37,851 nt of DNA, from assembly GCF_020662345.1 (NCBI RefSeq), contig NZ_VMOA01000051.1, positions 1-37,851 of the forward strand, read 5' to 3'. This document shows positions 1 to 8,649 of this stretch, piece by piece; within the stretch, counting starts at the first letter, position 1, and every line of letters starts with the position of its first letter. The stretch is from Methylobacterium sp. W2 (GTDB taxonomy: Bacteria > Pseudomonadota > Alphaproteobacteria > Rhizobiales > Beijerinckiaceae). A program made the position numbers and the translations under genes. Below the pieces are notes generated by a model that worked only from the letters and a program-made list of their open reading frames with translations, searched no databases and was not told the origin of the DNA.

Positions 1-1
1 C

Positions 2-40
2 CCCCGGACGCCGCCGAGTGCGGATGCGATCCCGGCGTGA
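2..40 (+). CDS. Possible C-terminal end of a gene starting upstream of the window
   Basis: An open frame enters from the left edge and ends at a TGA at 38-40, giving a 12-residue tail (PRTPPSADAIPA). It lies 9 bp before a very strong terminator hairpin, which is why a gene ending here is plausible. Nothing about function can be said from so short a tail, and the frame assignment rests only on its position relative to the terminator. Confidence 0.3.
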   Translation, partial: PRTPPSADAIPA

Positions 41-48
41 GCGGAACC

Positions 49-80
49 GGTGCCGCCGCCATTGGCGGCGGCACCCTTTT
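49..80 (+). terminator. Rho-independent terminator
   Basis: Perfect 12-bp GC-rich stem (49-60 paired with 64-75), three-base loop ATT, followed by CTTTT at 76-80. The orientation fits termination of a plus-strand gene that ends just before it. Confidence 0.85.
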
Positions 81-602
81 CATGAGCCCTTCGCGAAGAG
101 CGGCCCCGAGACGGCAGGGGTCACGCCCCCTCGAGCGTTGCCTACTCGCTGCCCTTCCAAAGCTTCTACAAAACCGTCGCCCAAAGAGTCGTTGTCATGG
201 CAGAGAACACGGTCTCAAGAACGATTTCGTCGGCCACCCTTAGGAGCACCTAAATCGTCAGTTTGGTCGGCACTCGATACACCACCATCAAGGACGAGGA
301 GTCGCCAGGACGTTCGCTAAAGGCTACTATATGAGCGAATATTTATAGAGACTTCTGAATAATATCCAGAGCATCTGCGCAAGTTGGCGCGACGATGAAG
401 TTGTTCGGACGCCTCCGAATCGACAGAGGTGTCCATTGAAGAGGACGCCTATGAAAAAAAAATATGATGTACCTCAGTCAGTCCCAGGGCTGGCAGTAAG
501 CTCTTGATGCCTGGCAATAAATTCAGAGCGACACAACAACTTCTTCTGTAAATATTATTAATATAAATCGACATAAAATATTTGCACAAACCCAGAAATA
601 AA
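81..602. other. Gap without a recognisable gene
   Basis: Short open frames exist but none has a convincing ribosome site or recognisable product. GC content falls steadily from about 320 onward towards the AT-rich HNH gene at 603, so this stretch contains the transition from typical host DNA to atypical DNA. Confidence 0.5.
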
Positions 603-1454
603 TTAATGCTGGTTATATTTCTTATGATTATGATCTTTTATGTAACTGTCGATCATTTCGTTCGATTTACACACGATCGCGCTATAGACTGGACAGCCCT
701 TCATGCAAAAAAGCGATATCGTGCAAGTAAGATATCGAACACCTTCTATCAAAATCACATCTTCGCGCGCAAACCAGTTAGTTCCCTCATCGAAATTTCT
801 AAGCTGTCCTATGCTACCTACTAAATATCTGATGTTACTTTTGCGTCCAAGAATATAATCGGGAAGCATCCATTCTGCCGCGTCAATGCCAAATCTAATA
901 ACTGAAGAGGCGTGAGCAATTTTGGCTATTAATCGAAGAAAATTGTCGGATTTAAACTTTAGCTCCATCGAAATGTTAATGCCGGGTAAAACAATTCCGT
1001 AGGCAAAACTTTTCATAAAGTCCGGAAGTGGCTCCTGCCACATTATTGGCTCTAGGGCATAAGTTTTATCCGGAGGCGCGTCGAGTTGAATCCCCGGTTC
1101 AGCGAAGAAAGGCATAATTAATGGGATGTATTTGCACTTCGCGATTGGCTGCCGAATCCGAATTGGACTATTGCCGTTTTCAACTAGCAGATCAACATGT
1201 GTAAGTCTTTCGTCCTTTCGTCTAGTTGGCATTTTGTGAAAGCTTCGGAACGGCCCGAAAAGATTGCGAGTAACATCTTGCTCGAATCGCTTTGTAGTAT
1301 CAGCGCACTCTTCGCAACTTGCCTGCTGAAGTATCCACGCGCCTGCCAGTGAATATGGCATCACGTGCTCCCGCCCTCTTTTCTGCTTCGATCCACAGTA
1401 AATGCACTTGTCGAACGGTCCGTAATATTTGTGATCTGTAATAATTACTGTCAT
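603..1454 (-). CDS. HNH endonuclease-like protein, AT-rich
   Basis: A 283-residue protein. The N-terminal part carries an HNH-type zinc/nuclease signature: CIYCG at about residues 18-22, REHVMPYSLAG at about 28-38, and SCEEC at about 46-50. This matches the CxxC...EHV-P-SLgG...CxxC pattern of HNH nucleases. The remaining 230 residues are unfamiliar and contain no obvious membrane helix. The start is supported by AGGGA 6 bp upstream of the ATG. Base composition is much more AT-rich than the flanking genes, suggesting recent transfer. Stand-alone HNH proteins of this kind occur in mobile elements and in defence loci; the sequence does not decide between a defence nuclease and a homing-type nuclease. 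The domain call is fairly secure, the role is not. Confidence 0.7.
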   Translation of the reverse strand: MTVIITDHKYYGPFDKCIYCGSKQKRGREHVMPYSLAGAWILQQASCEECADTTKRFEQDVTRNLFGPFRSFHKMPTRRKDERLTHVDLLVENGNSPIRIRQPIAKCKYIPLIMPFFAEPGIQLDAPPDKTYALEPIMWQEPLPDFMKSFAYGIVLPGINISMELKFKSDNFLRLIAKIAHASSVIRFGIDAAEWMLPDYILGRKSNIRYLVGSIGQLRNFDEGTNWFAREDVILIEGVRYLTCTISLFCMKGCPVYSAIVCKSNEMIDSYIKDHNHKKYNQH

Positions 1455-1482
1455 AATTTCCCTATAAATTGTATATCGACTA

Positions 1483-1488
1483 ATTATA
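1483..1488 (-). promoter_or_regulatory. Candidate -10 box of the HNH gene, next to a GCACGTGC palindrome
   Basis: On the minus strand TATAAT lies 29-34 bp upstream of the HNH start codon, with the 8-bp palindrome GCACGTGC (1494-1501) a few bases upstream. No good -35 box at standard spacing is visible, so the promoter may be activator-dependent or the call may be wrong. Confidence 0.4.
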
Positions 1489-1846
1489 CTTTTGCACGTG
1501 CAGTAAATTGTCTTTTATCGCTCTTTTGCGATCGGACCGCAGCGGATCCCCGTCGCTTGCCTTCCATTGCCCCATTAAGCAGTACTTCACCTAAGCGGGC
1601 CGGTCGCCCCGCAACTTTAACATTGTGAGAACTGCAATGGCTGCGCCCGTCGCGACCCCGTTATCTACCACGACTTCCGCACCGCCCCCTAAATCACTGC
1701 CTGAGTCTACCATCGACGCGACAACCAAAAAGCAGAGCGATCCGCACGGTTCCGGCAAACCACTCGGCCGGCCCCCGGCCGGACGGTTGCGACCCGCTAC
1801 GCTTGATGTCCATTCGACACGTCCTTCCTCTTTTCCGTTTCGGCGG
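1489..1846. other. Gap between the HNH gene and the SDR gene
   Basis: About 360 bp of mixed composition. I see no gene with a credible start and no clear terminator. It probably holds the HNH promoter and the 3' untranslated end of the SDR gene. Confidence 0.4.
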
Positions 1847-2611
1847 TCAGAGCGACCAGCCGCCGTCGATCACCGTGGCGGCGCCGGTGACGAACCCGCC
1901 GAGGTCCGAGCACATCCATAGCACCGCTTCGGCGATCTCCTCCGGCTTGCCGAGGCGGCCCACCGGTTCGAGGTCGATCGCCTTCTGAACGTCGCCGCCG
2001 GTGAAACGGTCCATCATCGGCGTCTTGATGTTGCCGGGGAGGACCGCGTTCACCCGGATGTTCTGCCTGGCATAATCCAGCGCGGCCGAGCGGGTCAGGC
2101 CGATGATGGCGTGCTTGGAGGCGGCATAGGCGGCACCGCCCGCCACCCCGCGGATGCCGGCGCCCGACGAAGTGTTGACCACCACGCCGCCCCCCTGGCG
2201 CACCATCTGCGCCAGTTCATGCTTCATGCAGAGGAAGGTGCCGCGGAGATTGATGGCGAGGATGCGGTCCCACGCGTCGAGGTCGATGGCGTGGACCGGT
2301 GCGGCCTCGTTCTCGACGCCCGCATTGTTGAAGGCGCAATCGAGGCGGCCGAAGCGCGCGACGGTGCCGGTGACCGCCGCTTCCACCTCCGCCGGTACGG
2401 ACACGTCGCAGACGAAGGCCAGCACCTCGCCGCCCGCCGCTTCGATCTCGGCCCGCAGCCGCTCCAGCGCATCCTCCGTCCGGTCGGCGATGGCGACCCG
2501 CGCCCCCTCGGCGGCGAAGGCGCGAGCGGCGGCACGGCCGATGCCGCTGGCGGCGCCGGTGACGAAGGCGACCTTTCCGGTGAAACGGGGCATGGGGGGC
2601 ATGGCGGGCAT
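1847..2611 (-). CDS. SDR family NAD(P)-dependent oxidoreductase
   Basis: A classical short-chain dehydrogenase/reductase of 254 residues. It shows the cofactor motif TGAASGIG (18-25), the NNAG motif (95-98), catalytic serine in NTSSG (146-150), and the YxxxK pair Y162/K166. The C-terminus VTGAATVIDGGWSL is typical of the family. It reduces or oxidises an alcohol/carbonyl substrate that cannot be predicted. I place the start at the ATG at 2611 because GGAAGG sits 8-10 bp upstream; a longer frame to 2692 has no family similarity. It lies 140 bp downstream of a LysR gene on the same strand, which may regulate it or be co-transcribed with it. Confidence 0.9.
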   Translation of the reverse strand: MPAMPPMPRFTGKVAFVTGAASGIGRAAARAFAAEGARVAIADRTEDALERLRAEIEAAGGEVLAFVCDVSVPAEVEAAVTGTVARFGRLDCAFNNAGVENEAAPVHAIDLDAWDRILAINLRGTFLCMKHELAQMVRQGGGVVVNTSSGAGIRGVAGGAAYAASKHAIIGLTRSAALDYARQNIRVNAVLPGNIKTPMMDRFTGGDVQKAIDLEPVGRLGKPEEIAEAVLWMCSDLGGFVTGAATVIDGGWSL

Positions 2612-2751
2612 GGATGAACCTTCCGGCTGACCTAGGTGGCGAGCCCGAGTGCTCGCCGGTGAGCCGGAGATAGAGGCCGTCCCCCGCCCCAATCACCCGT
2701 CCCTCACTCAACGGAACGATGAGCGTCGCTCATCGCCGGATGGCCCGTGGT

Positions 2752-3666
2752 CTACCGGCCGAGGGGCCGCACCTCGTGGATCACGTCGATGAGGAGCCGC
2801 AACCCGGTCGGCAGCTGGCGGCGGCCGGGATAGTAGATGTGGAAGCCGCTCCCCATGGGCGCCCAATCCGCCAGCACGATGCGGAGCTCCCCTCGGTCGA
2901 CCATCGGCATGACGCAGGGTTCGGGGAGATAGGCCAGCCCTCCGCCCGCCGCCGCGAGGCCGAGCGCGAATTGCGTGCTGTCGAGGGTCACCGCGCCGGG
3001 CACGTCGAGGGCGAGCGATTCGCCCGGCTGCTCGAACTCCCAGCGGTAGAGGCTCTCGTCGCCGAGGCGGATGCGCAGGCAGCGATGAACCGACAGGTCG
3101 CGGGGATGGCCGGGCGTCCCATGCGCATCGAGATAGCCAGGCGCGCCGACCACGACCCAGCGCAGGTCGGCCGAGAGGCGCTGGGCCACCATGTCCTGAG
3201 GTACGGTGCCGCCATATCGGATGCCGGCATCGGCCCCGGCATCCACCACGTCGAGCAGATCGTTGGACACCCGAACCTCGATCTCGACCTGCGGGTAGCG
3301 CGCGCTGAAGACGGGCAGGACGGGTGCGAGGAGCAGCGTGCTCGCATGTTCGAGCACGTTGAGGCGGATGCGCCCCGCCGCGCTTCCCGGCTCGCGATGC
3401 CGGTTGAGGCCATCGAGGGCGGAGCCGATGGCCGTGAAGGGGGCGTCCAGGGAGGCGAGAAGCTCCTCGCCGGCCGCCGTCAGGGTGACGCTTCGGCTGG
3501 TGCGGTTGATCAGCCGCACGCCCAGGCGAGCCTCCATCGCCTTGAGGGCATGGCTGAGCGCGGAGGCACTGACGCCGAGCTCCAGGCCCGCGCGCCGGAA
3601 GCTGCGGTGGCGGGCGATGGCGAGAAACGTGCCGAGATCGGCAAGGTCGGTCCGACGGGTCAACAT
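2752..3666 (-). CDS. LysR family transcriptional regulator
   Basis: 304 residues, the usual LysR length. The N-terminal winged helix-turn-helix is clear (ARHRSFRRAGLELGVSASAL and the downstream recognition helix with LGVRLINRTSRSV at about 50-62). The co-inducer-binding domain follows, from about residue 90 to the end, with typical segments such as GIRYGG and WVVVGAPGYL. The start is the ATG at 3666, with GGGGGA about 10 bp upstream. It lies upstream of, and co-directional with, the SDR gene. The divergent neighbour across a 219-bp gap is the GTA-type gene at 3886. LysR regulators often control a divergent gene, but the SDR is the more natural target by function. Confidence 0.9.
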   Translation of the reverse strand: MLTRRTDLADLGTFLAIARHRSFRRAGLELGVSASALSHALKAMEARLGVRLINRTSRSVTLTAAGEELLASLDAPFTAIGSALDGLNRHREPGSAAGRIRLNVLEHASTLLLAPVLPVFSARYPQVEIEVRVSNDLLDVVDAGADAGIRYGGTVPQDMVAQRLSADLRWVVVGAPGYLDAHGTPGHPRDLSVHRCLRIRLGDESLYRWEFEQPGESLALDVPGAVTLDSTQFALGLAAAGGGLAYLPEPCVMPMVDRGELRIVLADWAPMGSGFHIYYPGRRQLPTGLRLLIDVIHEVRPLGR

Positions 3667-3817
3667 GGACACACCGCAACGTCCCCCGACGGACAAACGA
3701 TCCGGGCAACGGAGAATGCCCGACGAACCTCCCGGCCACCATCGGGTCTGGCTCTCGGCCCAGCGAGAGTTCCACCGAAGACGATCATGACATAACTCCC
3801 AAAATAGGAATTTATGA

Positions 3818-3846
3818 TTGACAGCGTGACGCTCCTCGGGTATCAA
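3818..3846 (+). promoter_or_regulatory. Sigma70-like promoter for the packaging genes
   Basis: TTGACA (3818-3823) is followed after exactly 17 bp by TATCAA (3841-3846). The start codon of the next gene is 40 bp downstream. Spacing and the consensus -35 box make this a credible vegetative promoter. Confidence 0.55.
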
Positions 3847-3885
3847 TGAGGAACGCTCAAGAAGTGTGACGAGAGGGGCAGCGAG

Positions 3886-4614
3886 ATGGAGCTTCCCCGG
3901 GAGACACGCCAGCTCGTCGAGCAATTGATGCGGACGACGAGCATGACCGGCCGCGAGATCGCGGAGCGGACGGGGGTCCGCGCCCAGACGATCAGCACGT
4001 GGAACCGCCAGCATGGCTGGCGCGAGGGGGTGCGCGACGCAGCCCGCCGCCTCGACCCCGGAGCCTGGGCGCCCGCGCGACGGCGCGCCGTGGCGAAGCT
4101 CTACGGGATGGCGGAGATCGAGGCCGCGACCCTGGCGGTGGCGCTCGGCGGCACCGTCGTCGGCGCGCCGGCCCTGTTCCGCGCCTGCGGCTTCGAGCGG
4201 AGGCCGCGCGCCAGCCCGGTGCCGCCCCCGCCGAAGGGCGGGGCGCCGCCTTCGGAGGCGCGGGTGACGGACAATCTGGGCGAGGCTCTGCGCGCCCATA
4301 TCGGCCGCCAGATCGCGCGGTTCGACGCGGCGCTGACCGGCGAGACGCCGCCGGGCCTCGATTCGGCGAAGGTGCTGCGCGACCTCGGCGGGCTGAAACG
4401 GCTGCTCGACGACCTCTCCGGCGATGACAGGGAGCGGAACCATGCGACGTCCCGCTTACCCGCCGACGACCCCCGTGAGGAGGATCTGCCGGCCCTGCGC
4501 GCGGCAATCGCGGCGCGCTATGCGGCATGCCTCGGCGAGCGGCCGGATGCCGGGCTTCCTGGCGAGCCTGCCGCCGCACCTGATCCGTGCGCTGGCCGCG
4601 GACTGGCTCCATAA
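3886..4614 (+). CDS. Terminase small-subunit-like DNA-binding protein (GTA/phage type)
   Basis: 242 residues. Residues 1-45 form a helix-turn-helix of the type seen in phage terminase small subunits (MTGREIAERTGVRAQTISTW, then HGWREG). The middle is Pro/Arg-rich and a helical segment follows (ALRAHIGRQIARFDAAL, then KVLRDLGGLKRLLDDLSGD). Such proteins recognise DNA and recruit the large terminase. The start at 3886 has GAGGGG 7 bp upstream and a promoter before it. The gene overlaps the beginning of the large terminase gene, as expected of a packaging operon. The last 50 residues may be less constrained because of this overlap. The call rests on the HTH and on the position directly before terL. 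Confidence 0.65.
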   Translation: MELPRETRQLVEQLMRTTSMTGREIAERTGVRAQTISTWNRQHGWREGVRDAARRLDPGAWAPARRRAVAKLYGMAEIEAATLAVALGGTVVGAPALFRACGFERRPRASPVPPPPKGGAPPSEARVTDNLGEALRAHIGRQIARFDAALTGETPPGLDSAKVLRDLGGLKRLLDDLSGDDRERNHATSRLPADDPREEDLPALRAAIAARYAACLGERPDAGLPGEPAAAPDPCAGRGLAP

Positions 4615-5716
4615 CGCCCGGACCGACCAGCTGCCGCCCTGCCCGTCGCGGGAGGACTGGACGACCTGGGCGGTGATCGGCGGGCGCGGCTCGGGCAAGA
4701 CCCGCACGGGGGCCGAATGGGTGCGGGCGCTGGCCGCGGGCGACCCCGCCTTCTGCGCGGGGGCGGTGGGCCGCATCGCCCTCATCGGCGAGACCTATGC
4801 CGACGTGCGCGACGTGATGATCGAGGGGCCGTCCGGCCTGCTGTCCCTCTCCGGGTCGCGGCCGCTCTGGTCGCCTTCGCGGCGGCGGCTCGAATGGGCC
4901 AACGGCGCCGTGGCCCTGGCCTTCTCGGCCGAGGAGCCGGATTCCCTGCGCGGGCCGCAATTCGGCGCCGCCTGGTCCGACGAGATCGCCAAATGGCGCC
5001 GGCCGGAGGCCGCCTACGACATGATCCAGTTCGGCCTGCGCCTCGGCGACCGGCCGCGCAACCTCGTCACCACCACGCCCCGGCCGATCCCGCTGATCCG
5101 CCGCATCCTGTCCGACCCGCTCACCGTGGTGAGCCGGTCGCGCACCGCCGACAACGCCGCCAACCTGGCGCCGTCCTTCCTCGACACCGTGGTCGGGCGC
5201 TATGCCGGCACGCGGCTCGGGCGCCAGGAGCTCGACGGCGAGCTGATCGAGGACCGGCCCGACGCCCTGTGGACGCGGGAGGGGATCGAGGCCGCGCGCC
5301 TCGACCGGATGCCGGAGCTCGGGCGGATCGTGGTGGCGGTGGACCCGCCGGCCTCCTCGAAGGCGGGGGCCGATGCCTGCGGGATCGTCGCCGCGGGGCT
5401 CGGGCCGAACGGGCACGCCTATGTGGTCGCCGACGCCACATTGGGCCGGGCGAGCCCGCAGGCCTGGGCCGGCGCGGCTTTGGCGCTCTACCATCGCCTC
5501 GAGGCGGACAGCCTCGTGGTCGAGATCAACCAGGGCGGCGAGATGGCGATCGCCGTCATCGCCGAGGTGGATGCCGCGGTGCCGGTGATCCCGGTGCGGG
5601 CGACGCGGGGCAAGTATCTCAGGGCCGAGCCGGTCTCGGTGCTCTACGCGCAGGGCCGCGTCCATCACGTCGGCAGCCTGCCGGCGCTCGAGGACGAGCT
5701 CTGCGATTACAGCTAA
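4547..5716 (+). pseudogene. GTA-type large terminase (DNA packaging ATPase), 3'-truncated
   Basis: The product matches GTA/phage TerL. The N-terminus FLASLPPHLIRALAADW is typical, followed by Walker A GGRGSGKTRTGAEW, a Walker B region GPQFGAAWSDEIAKW, the motor signature TTTPRPIPLIRRIL, and nuclease motif I (VVAVDPPASSKAGADACG). Family members continue after LEDELCDY with a segment ending in a DRLDAL-type motif carrying the last catalytic aspartate. Here the frame reads CDYS and then stops at 5714-5716, so that segment is missing. I infer that foreign DNA is joined at about 5713. The start at 4547 is chosen because family members begin at about this point; an ATG at 4424 would add 41 unusual residues. 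An intact motor domain may still be produced, but no DNA cleavage is expected. Confidence 0.8.
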
Positions 5717-5727
5717 AAGGCAGATTA

Positions 5728-5741
5728 CTGATAATTATCAG
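5728..5741. repeat. 14-bp perfect palindrome beside the terL junction
   Basis: CTGATAATTATCAG is self-complementary and lies 12 bp after the point where the terminase coding sequence breaks off. It sits in AT-rich DNA unlike the terminase gene, and could be part of an element end or a protein-binding site. Confidence 0.4.
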
Positions 5742-5848
5742 ACGCTTGCGCTTTACGGTTGTCGACTGAATAAACCGGAACAGGCACAGAACGGGTTGTG
5801 GCATTGTAAAACGCTTAACAGCCCATGCCCGGTCGCGCCAAACGAAAA

Positions 5849-5880
5849 CGCCGTCGCGGGGGTTGGAGCCCGCAACGGCG
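5849..5880. other. GC-rich hairpin upstream of the primase gene
   Basis: CGCCGT (5849-5854) pairs with ACGGCG (5875-5880). After one mismatch, GCGGG (5856-5860) pairs with CCCGC (5869-5873), leaving the 8-base loop GGTTGGAG. There is no T-tract, so it is not a normal terminator. It lies 134 bp before the primase start and could act in the leader RNA or as a DNA site. Confidence 0.5.
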
Positions 5881-6013
5881 ATCAGACGTATGGTTGCCTG
5901 GAAGGAACCAGTACTCAAAATAATGGTGCACGCCCCTCAAGGGCAACAGCCACTTCGAGAAATTTTATAGAACCGTTTTTTTGCCCATCCCTCATCTCCG
6001 GAGGGTTTTCGGC

Positions 6014-8638
6014 ATGACGGTACATAGCCTTCCCAATCCGACCGAACTCCGCTTGGCACTTCGCTCGCGCGGCTTCCACCCGGTTCCTGTTTCGGGTCCG
6101 ACGATGAACGTCCCGGCCGCCGGCAAGCGACCGATGATGCCGGCATGGGAAAGGCGTTGCTTCGATGCCTCCCCCGAAGAGATCGAGCGATGGGGCCACA
6201 GCTACCCCGACAGCGTGAACACTGGGCTCCTGTGCGGCCTCCTCGCGGGCGTCGATATTGACGTACTTCAACCCCCTCTCACCAATGCGATCGCCGAGCA
6301 AGCCGCTCGTATCCTCGGACCGACCCCATTCATGCGGATCGGTCGCGAACCGAAGCTGCTTCTCGGCTACCGGCTCACAACCCCGGCGGACAAGATCCAG
6401 ACCCCGGCGCTTCACTTCACCAACGACCCGCAGGAGAAGCCTACGAAGGTCGAGATCCTGCTGCGCGGTCAGCAGTTCGTCGCGTTCGGCATCCACCCTG
6501 AAACCGCCTCCCCCTACCGTTGGCCGGATGCTTCTCCGCTCACCGTAGATTTCGCGGACCTCCCAGAGACCACCGAAGCCGACCTACGCCGGTTCATTGG
6601 CGAGGCCGAGACGATCCTGCGGAACGCGGGGGCGGCGACCAAACGCGAGCGTAAGCGTACGGACCAGACCCGCGAGACCAAGGGTCGGAGGGCCGCCGGC
6701 ATCAAGTCGGGAGAGAAGCCAGACCGCGAAACCATCGCCGATGCTCTGAGCCACGTCCCGAACGACTTCGACTACGATGGATGGGTCCGCATCGGTTTCG
6801 CGCTGTACGATGGCCTCGGTGAGGGCGGGCGCGATCTTTGGGAGAACTGGTCCGCGACCTCCCCGAACGACAACGCCGGGTTCACCTCGCGCAAATGGCA
6901 CAGCTTCGCTGGCGGGCGCTCCGTCACGATTGCTACCCTGCTCTGGCATGCCGCTGAGAACGGCTGGCGGCGACAGGGGGCTGTTCGCTCAGGAGCACCG
7001 AAGCGCGACCGGGCCGAGCGCCGGGCTAGCCCGGACCCCGAAGCCGAGACACACAGCGAGGAGGACAGCCGGCCGATCGTGCGCTTCGTCAGCGGCAAGG
7101 TGCCGGAAGGGGTCGATCGCATGGAGGCGATCATGCTGGCCTCGCCGGTCGAGATCTACTCTCGCGCCGGTGCCCTTGTCCGACCCGTCATCGACGCCGT
7201 TCCCGCCGCCAAAGGCCGGATGACGACGGTGGCCCGCATGTGCCCCCTCACTACCGTTTCCCTCGCCGACATGGCCGCACGGATTATGCGGTTTCAGCGG
7301 TTCGACATGCGCGCCGAGGATTGGCTGGACATCAACCCGCCGGTGGAGATGACAGCGACCCTGCTCGCCCGCGAGGGACAATGGCGGGTGCCTCCTGTGG
7401 CCGGAATCATCACCACGCCGACCCTGCGCCCCGACGGCTCGTTACTCACGAAGCCCGGCTACGATCCCGCGACGCGGCTCTATCTCGCTCTCGATCCCGG
7501 CTTCGCCATGCCGGAATTATTAGAGAGGCCCGACCGTGACGAAGCGATTGCCGCGCTGACCTTCATCGAGACGCTGCTGGCTGCCTTTCCTTTCGTCTGT
7601 CCGACCGATCGCGCTGTCGCCTTGTCTGGCATCCTCACGGCCCTGGTCCGGGGCGTTCTTCCAACGGCGCCCCTTCACGCCATCCGAGCGCACAGCCCAG
7701 GCACAGACAAGAGTTTCCTGGTGGATCTCGCCGCGACTATCGCCACCGGTCGGCGCTGCCCGGTCATTGCGGCCGGCAAAACCGAGGAGGAGACCGAGAA
7801 GCGCCTTGGTGCCCTCCTTCGCGACGCCGTTCCGGTCGTGTCGATCGACAACGTCAACGGCGATCTGGGCGGCGACATGCTCTGCCAGCTCACCGAACGC
7901 CCTCTGGTTCGAGTGCGCATCCTTGGCAAGTCCGAGGCGCCCGAACTCGAATGCCGCTCGGCTACCTTCGCCACCGGCAACAACCTTGTCCTGTCCGGCG
8001 ACATGACCCGCCGCGCCTTGGTCTGCTCCCTCGATGCGGTGATGGACCGACCGGAGTTGCGGGACTTCACCTTCGATCCGATCGCCAGAGTTCTGAACGA
8101 CCGAGGAAACTACGTCGCTGCCGCACTCACCGTGATCCGGGCCTATCGGGTTGCGGGCTCTCCGACGGTCTGCGGGGCGATCGGCTCCTACGAGGACTGG
8201 TCCGACATGGTGCGGTCACCGCTCGTGTGGCTCGGGCATGCCGACCCGGTGGCGAGCATGGAAACGGCGCGGGAGGAGGACCCCGAACTGTCAGCCATAC
8301 GTGAACTCTTCGAGCACTGGCGCGCGCACCTGAGCTTAGCGAGCAGCTACACAACCAATGCAATCACCAAGGCAGCCTGTGAGAAGCAGCCCGGATCGCA
8401 GTTTGACTATGGCACTCACGATTTTGTGGCGCCGGAGTTCCGTGACTTGCTGTTGCGTCAGGCAGGCGACGGCGGCGCGGTGAATAGCCGACGCCTCGGT
8501 AAGTGGCTGTCCCGGATCAAAGGCCGTGTAATCGGCGGATACCGGATCGAGATGCGAGAGGATGGAAGCCATGGCAACCGGTTCTCGCTCCGCCAAGTGG
8601 GGCAAGCGCCTCACGCCTCAGCGGCACCGGTTTTTTGA
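6014..8638 (+). CDS. Bifunctional primase/polymerase with PriCT and helicase-like region
   Basis: 874 residues. The N-terminal third (about 1-200) is a Prim-Pol domain, with VNTGLLCGLLAGVDIDV supplying acidic residues and LLRGQQFVAFGIHPETASPY as a later motif. A PriCT-type domain follows (ADALSHVPNDFDYDGWVRIG, then LWENWSATSPND). The C-terminal half is an ATPase/helicase-like region. Its Walker A is degenerate (SPGTDKSFLVDL instead of GxxGxGKS), and later segments VVSIDNVNG and ATFATGNNLVLSGDMTRR resemble Walker B and sensor motifs. The start at 6014 is set by GGAGGG 8 bp upstream. Proteins of this build prime and initiate replication of phages, satellites and plasmids, so this is probably the replication gene of an integrated element. 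A decayed gene and a large inverted repeat follow. Confidence 0.8.
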   Translation: MTVHSLPNPTELRLALRSRGFHPVPVSGPTMNVPAAGKRPMMPAWERRCFDASPEEIERWGHSYPDSVNTGLLCGLLAGVDIDVLQPPLTNAIAEQAARILGPTPFMRIGREPKLLLGYRLTTPADKIQTPALHFTNDPQEKPTKVEILLRGQQFVAFGIHPETASPYRWPDASPLTVDFADLPETTEADLRRFIGEAETILRNAGAATKRERKRTDQTRETKGRRAAGIKSGEKPDRETIADALSHVPNDFDYDGWVRIGFALYDGLGEGGRDLWENWSATSPNDNAGFTSRKWHSFAGGRSVTIATLLWHAAENGWRRQGAVRSGAPKRDRAERRASPDPEAETHSEEDSRPIVRFVSGKVPEGVDRMEAIMLASPVEIYSRAGALVRPVIDAVPAAKGRMTTVARMCPLTTVSLADMAARIMRFQRFDMRAEDWLDINPPVEMTATLLAREGQWRVPPVAGIITTPTLRPDGSLLTKPGYDPATRLYLALDPGFAMPELLERPDRDEAIAALTFIETLLAAFPFVCPTDRAVALSGILTALVRGVLPTAPLHAIRAHSPGTDKSFLVDLAATIATGRRCPVIAAGKTEEETEKRLGALLRDAVPVVSIDNVNGDLGGDMLCQLTERPLVRVRILGKSEAPELECRSATFATGNNLVLSGDMTRRALVCSLDAVMDRPELRDFTFDPIARVLNDRGNYVAAALTVIRAYRVAGSPTVCGAIGSYEDWSDMVRSPLVWLGHADPVASMETAREEDPELSAIRELFEHWRAHLSLASSYTTNAITKAACEKQPGSQFDYGTHDFVAPEFRDLLLRQAGDGGAVNSRRLGKWLSRIKGRVIGGYRIEMREDGSHGNRFSLRQVGQAPHASAAPVF

Positions 8639-8649
8639 TGCGGGCTTAA

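Noticed and set aside
2719..3795. Long plus-strand open frame of 358 codons opposite the LysR gene
   Set aside because: It is the GC-rich antisense shadow of the LysR gene; its protein is low in complexity and the other strand has clear family motifs.
3992..5668. Long minus-strand open frame of 558 codons opposite the terminase genes
   Set aside because: Arg/Pro/Gly-rich shadow of terL and the small terminase gene, without domain or start signal.
5706..5714. ATTACAGCT also occurs near 33785 and could be an attachment core
   Set aside because: A 9-bp match in 38 kb is expected by chance, and no other boundary sign is present at the second site.
4717..5769. 350-codon plus-strand frame overlapping terL
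   Set aside because: Out-of-frame shadow with strongly biased Arg/Ala/Gly composition; terL in the other frame has all expected motifs.
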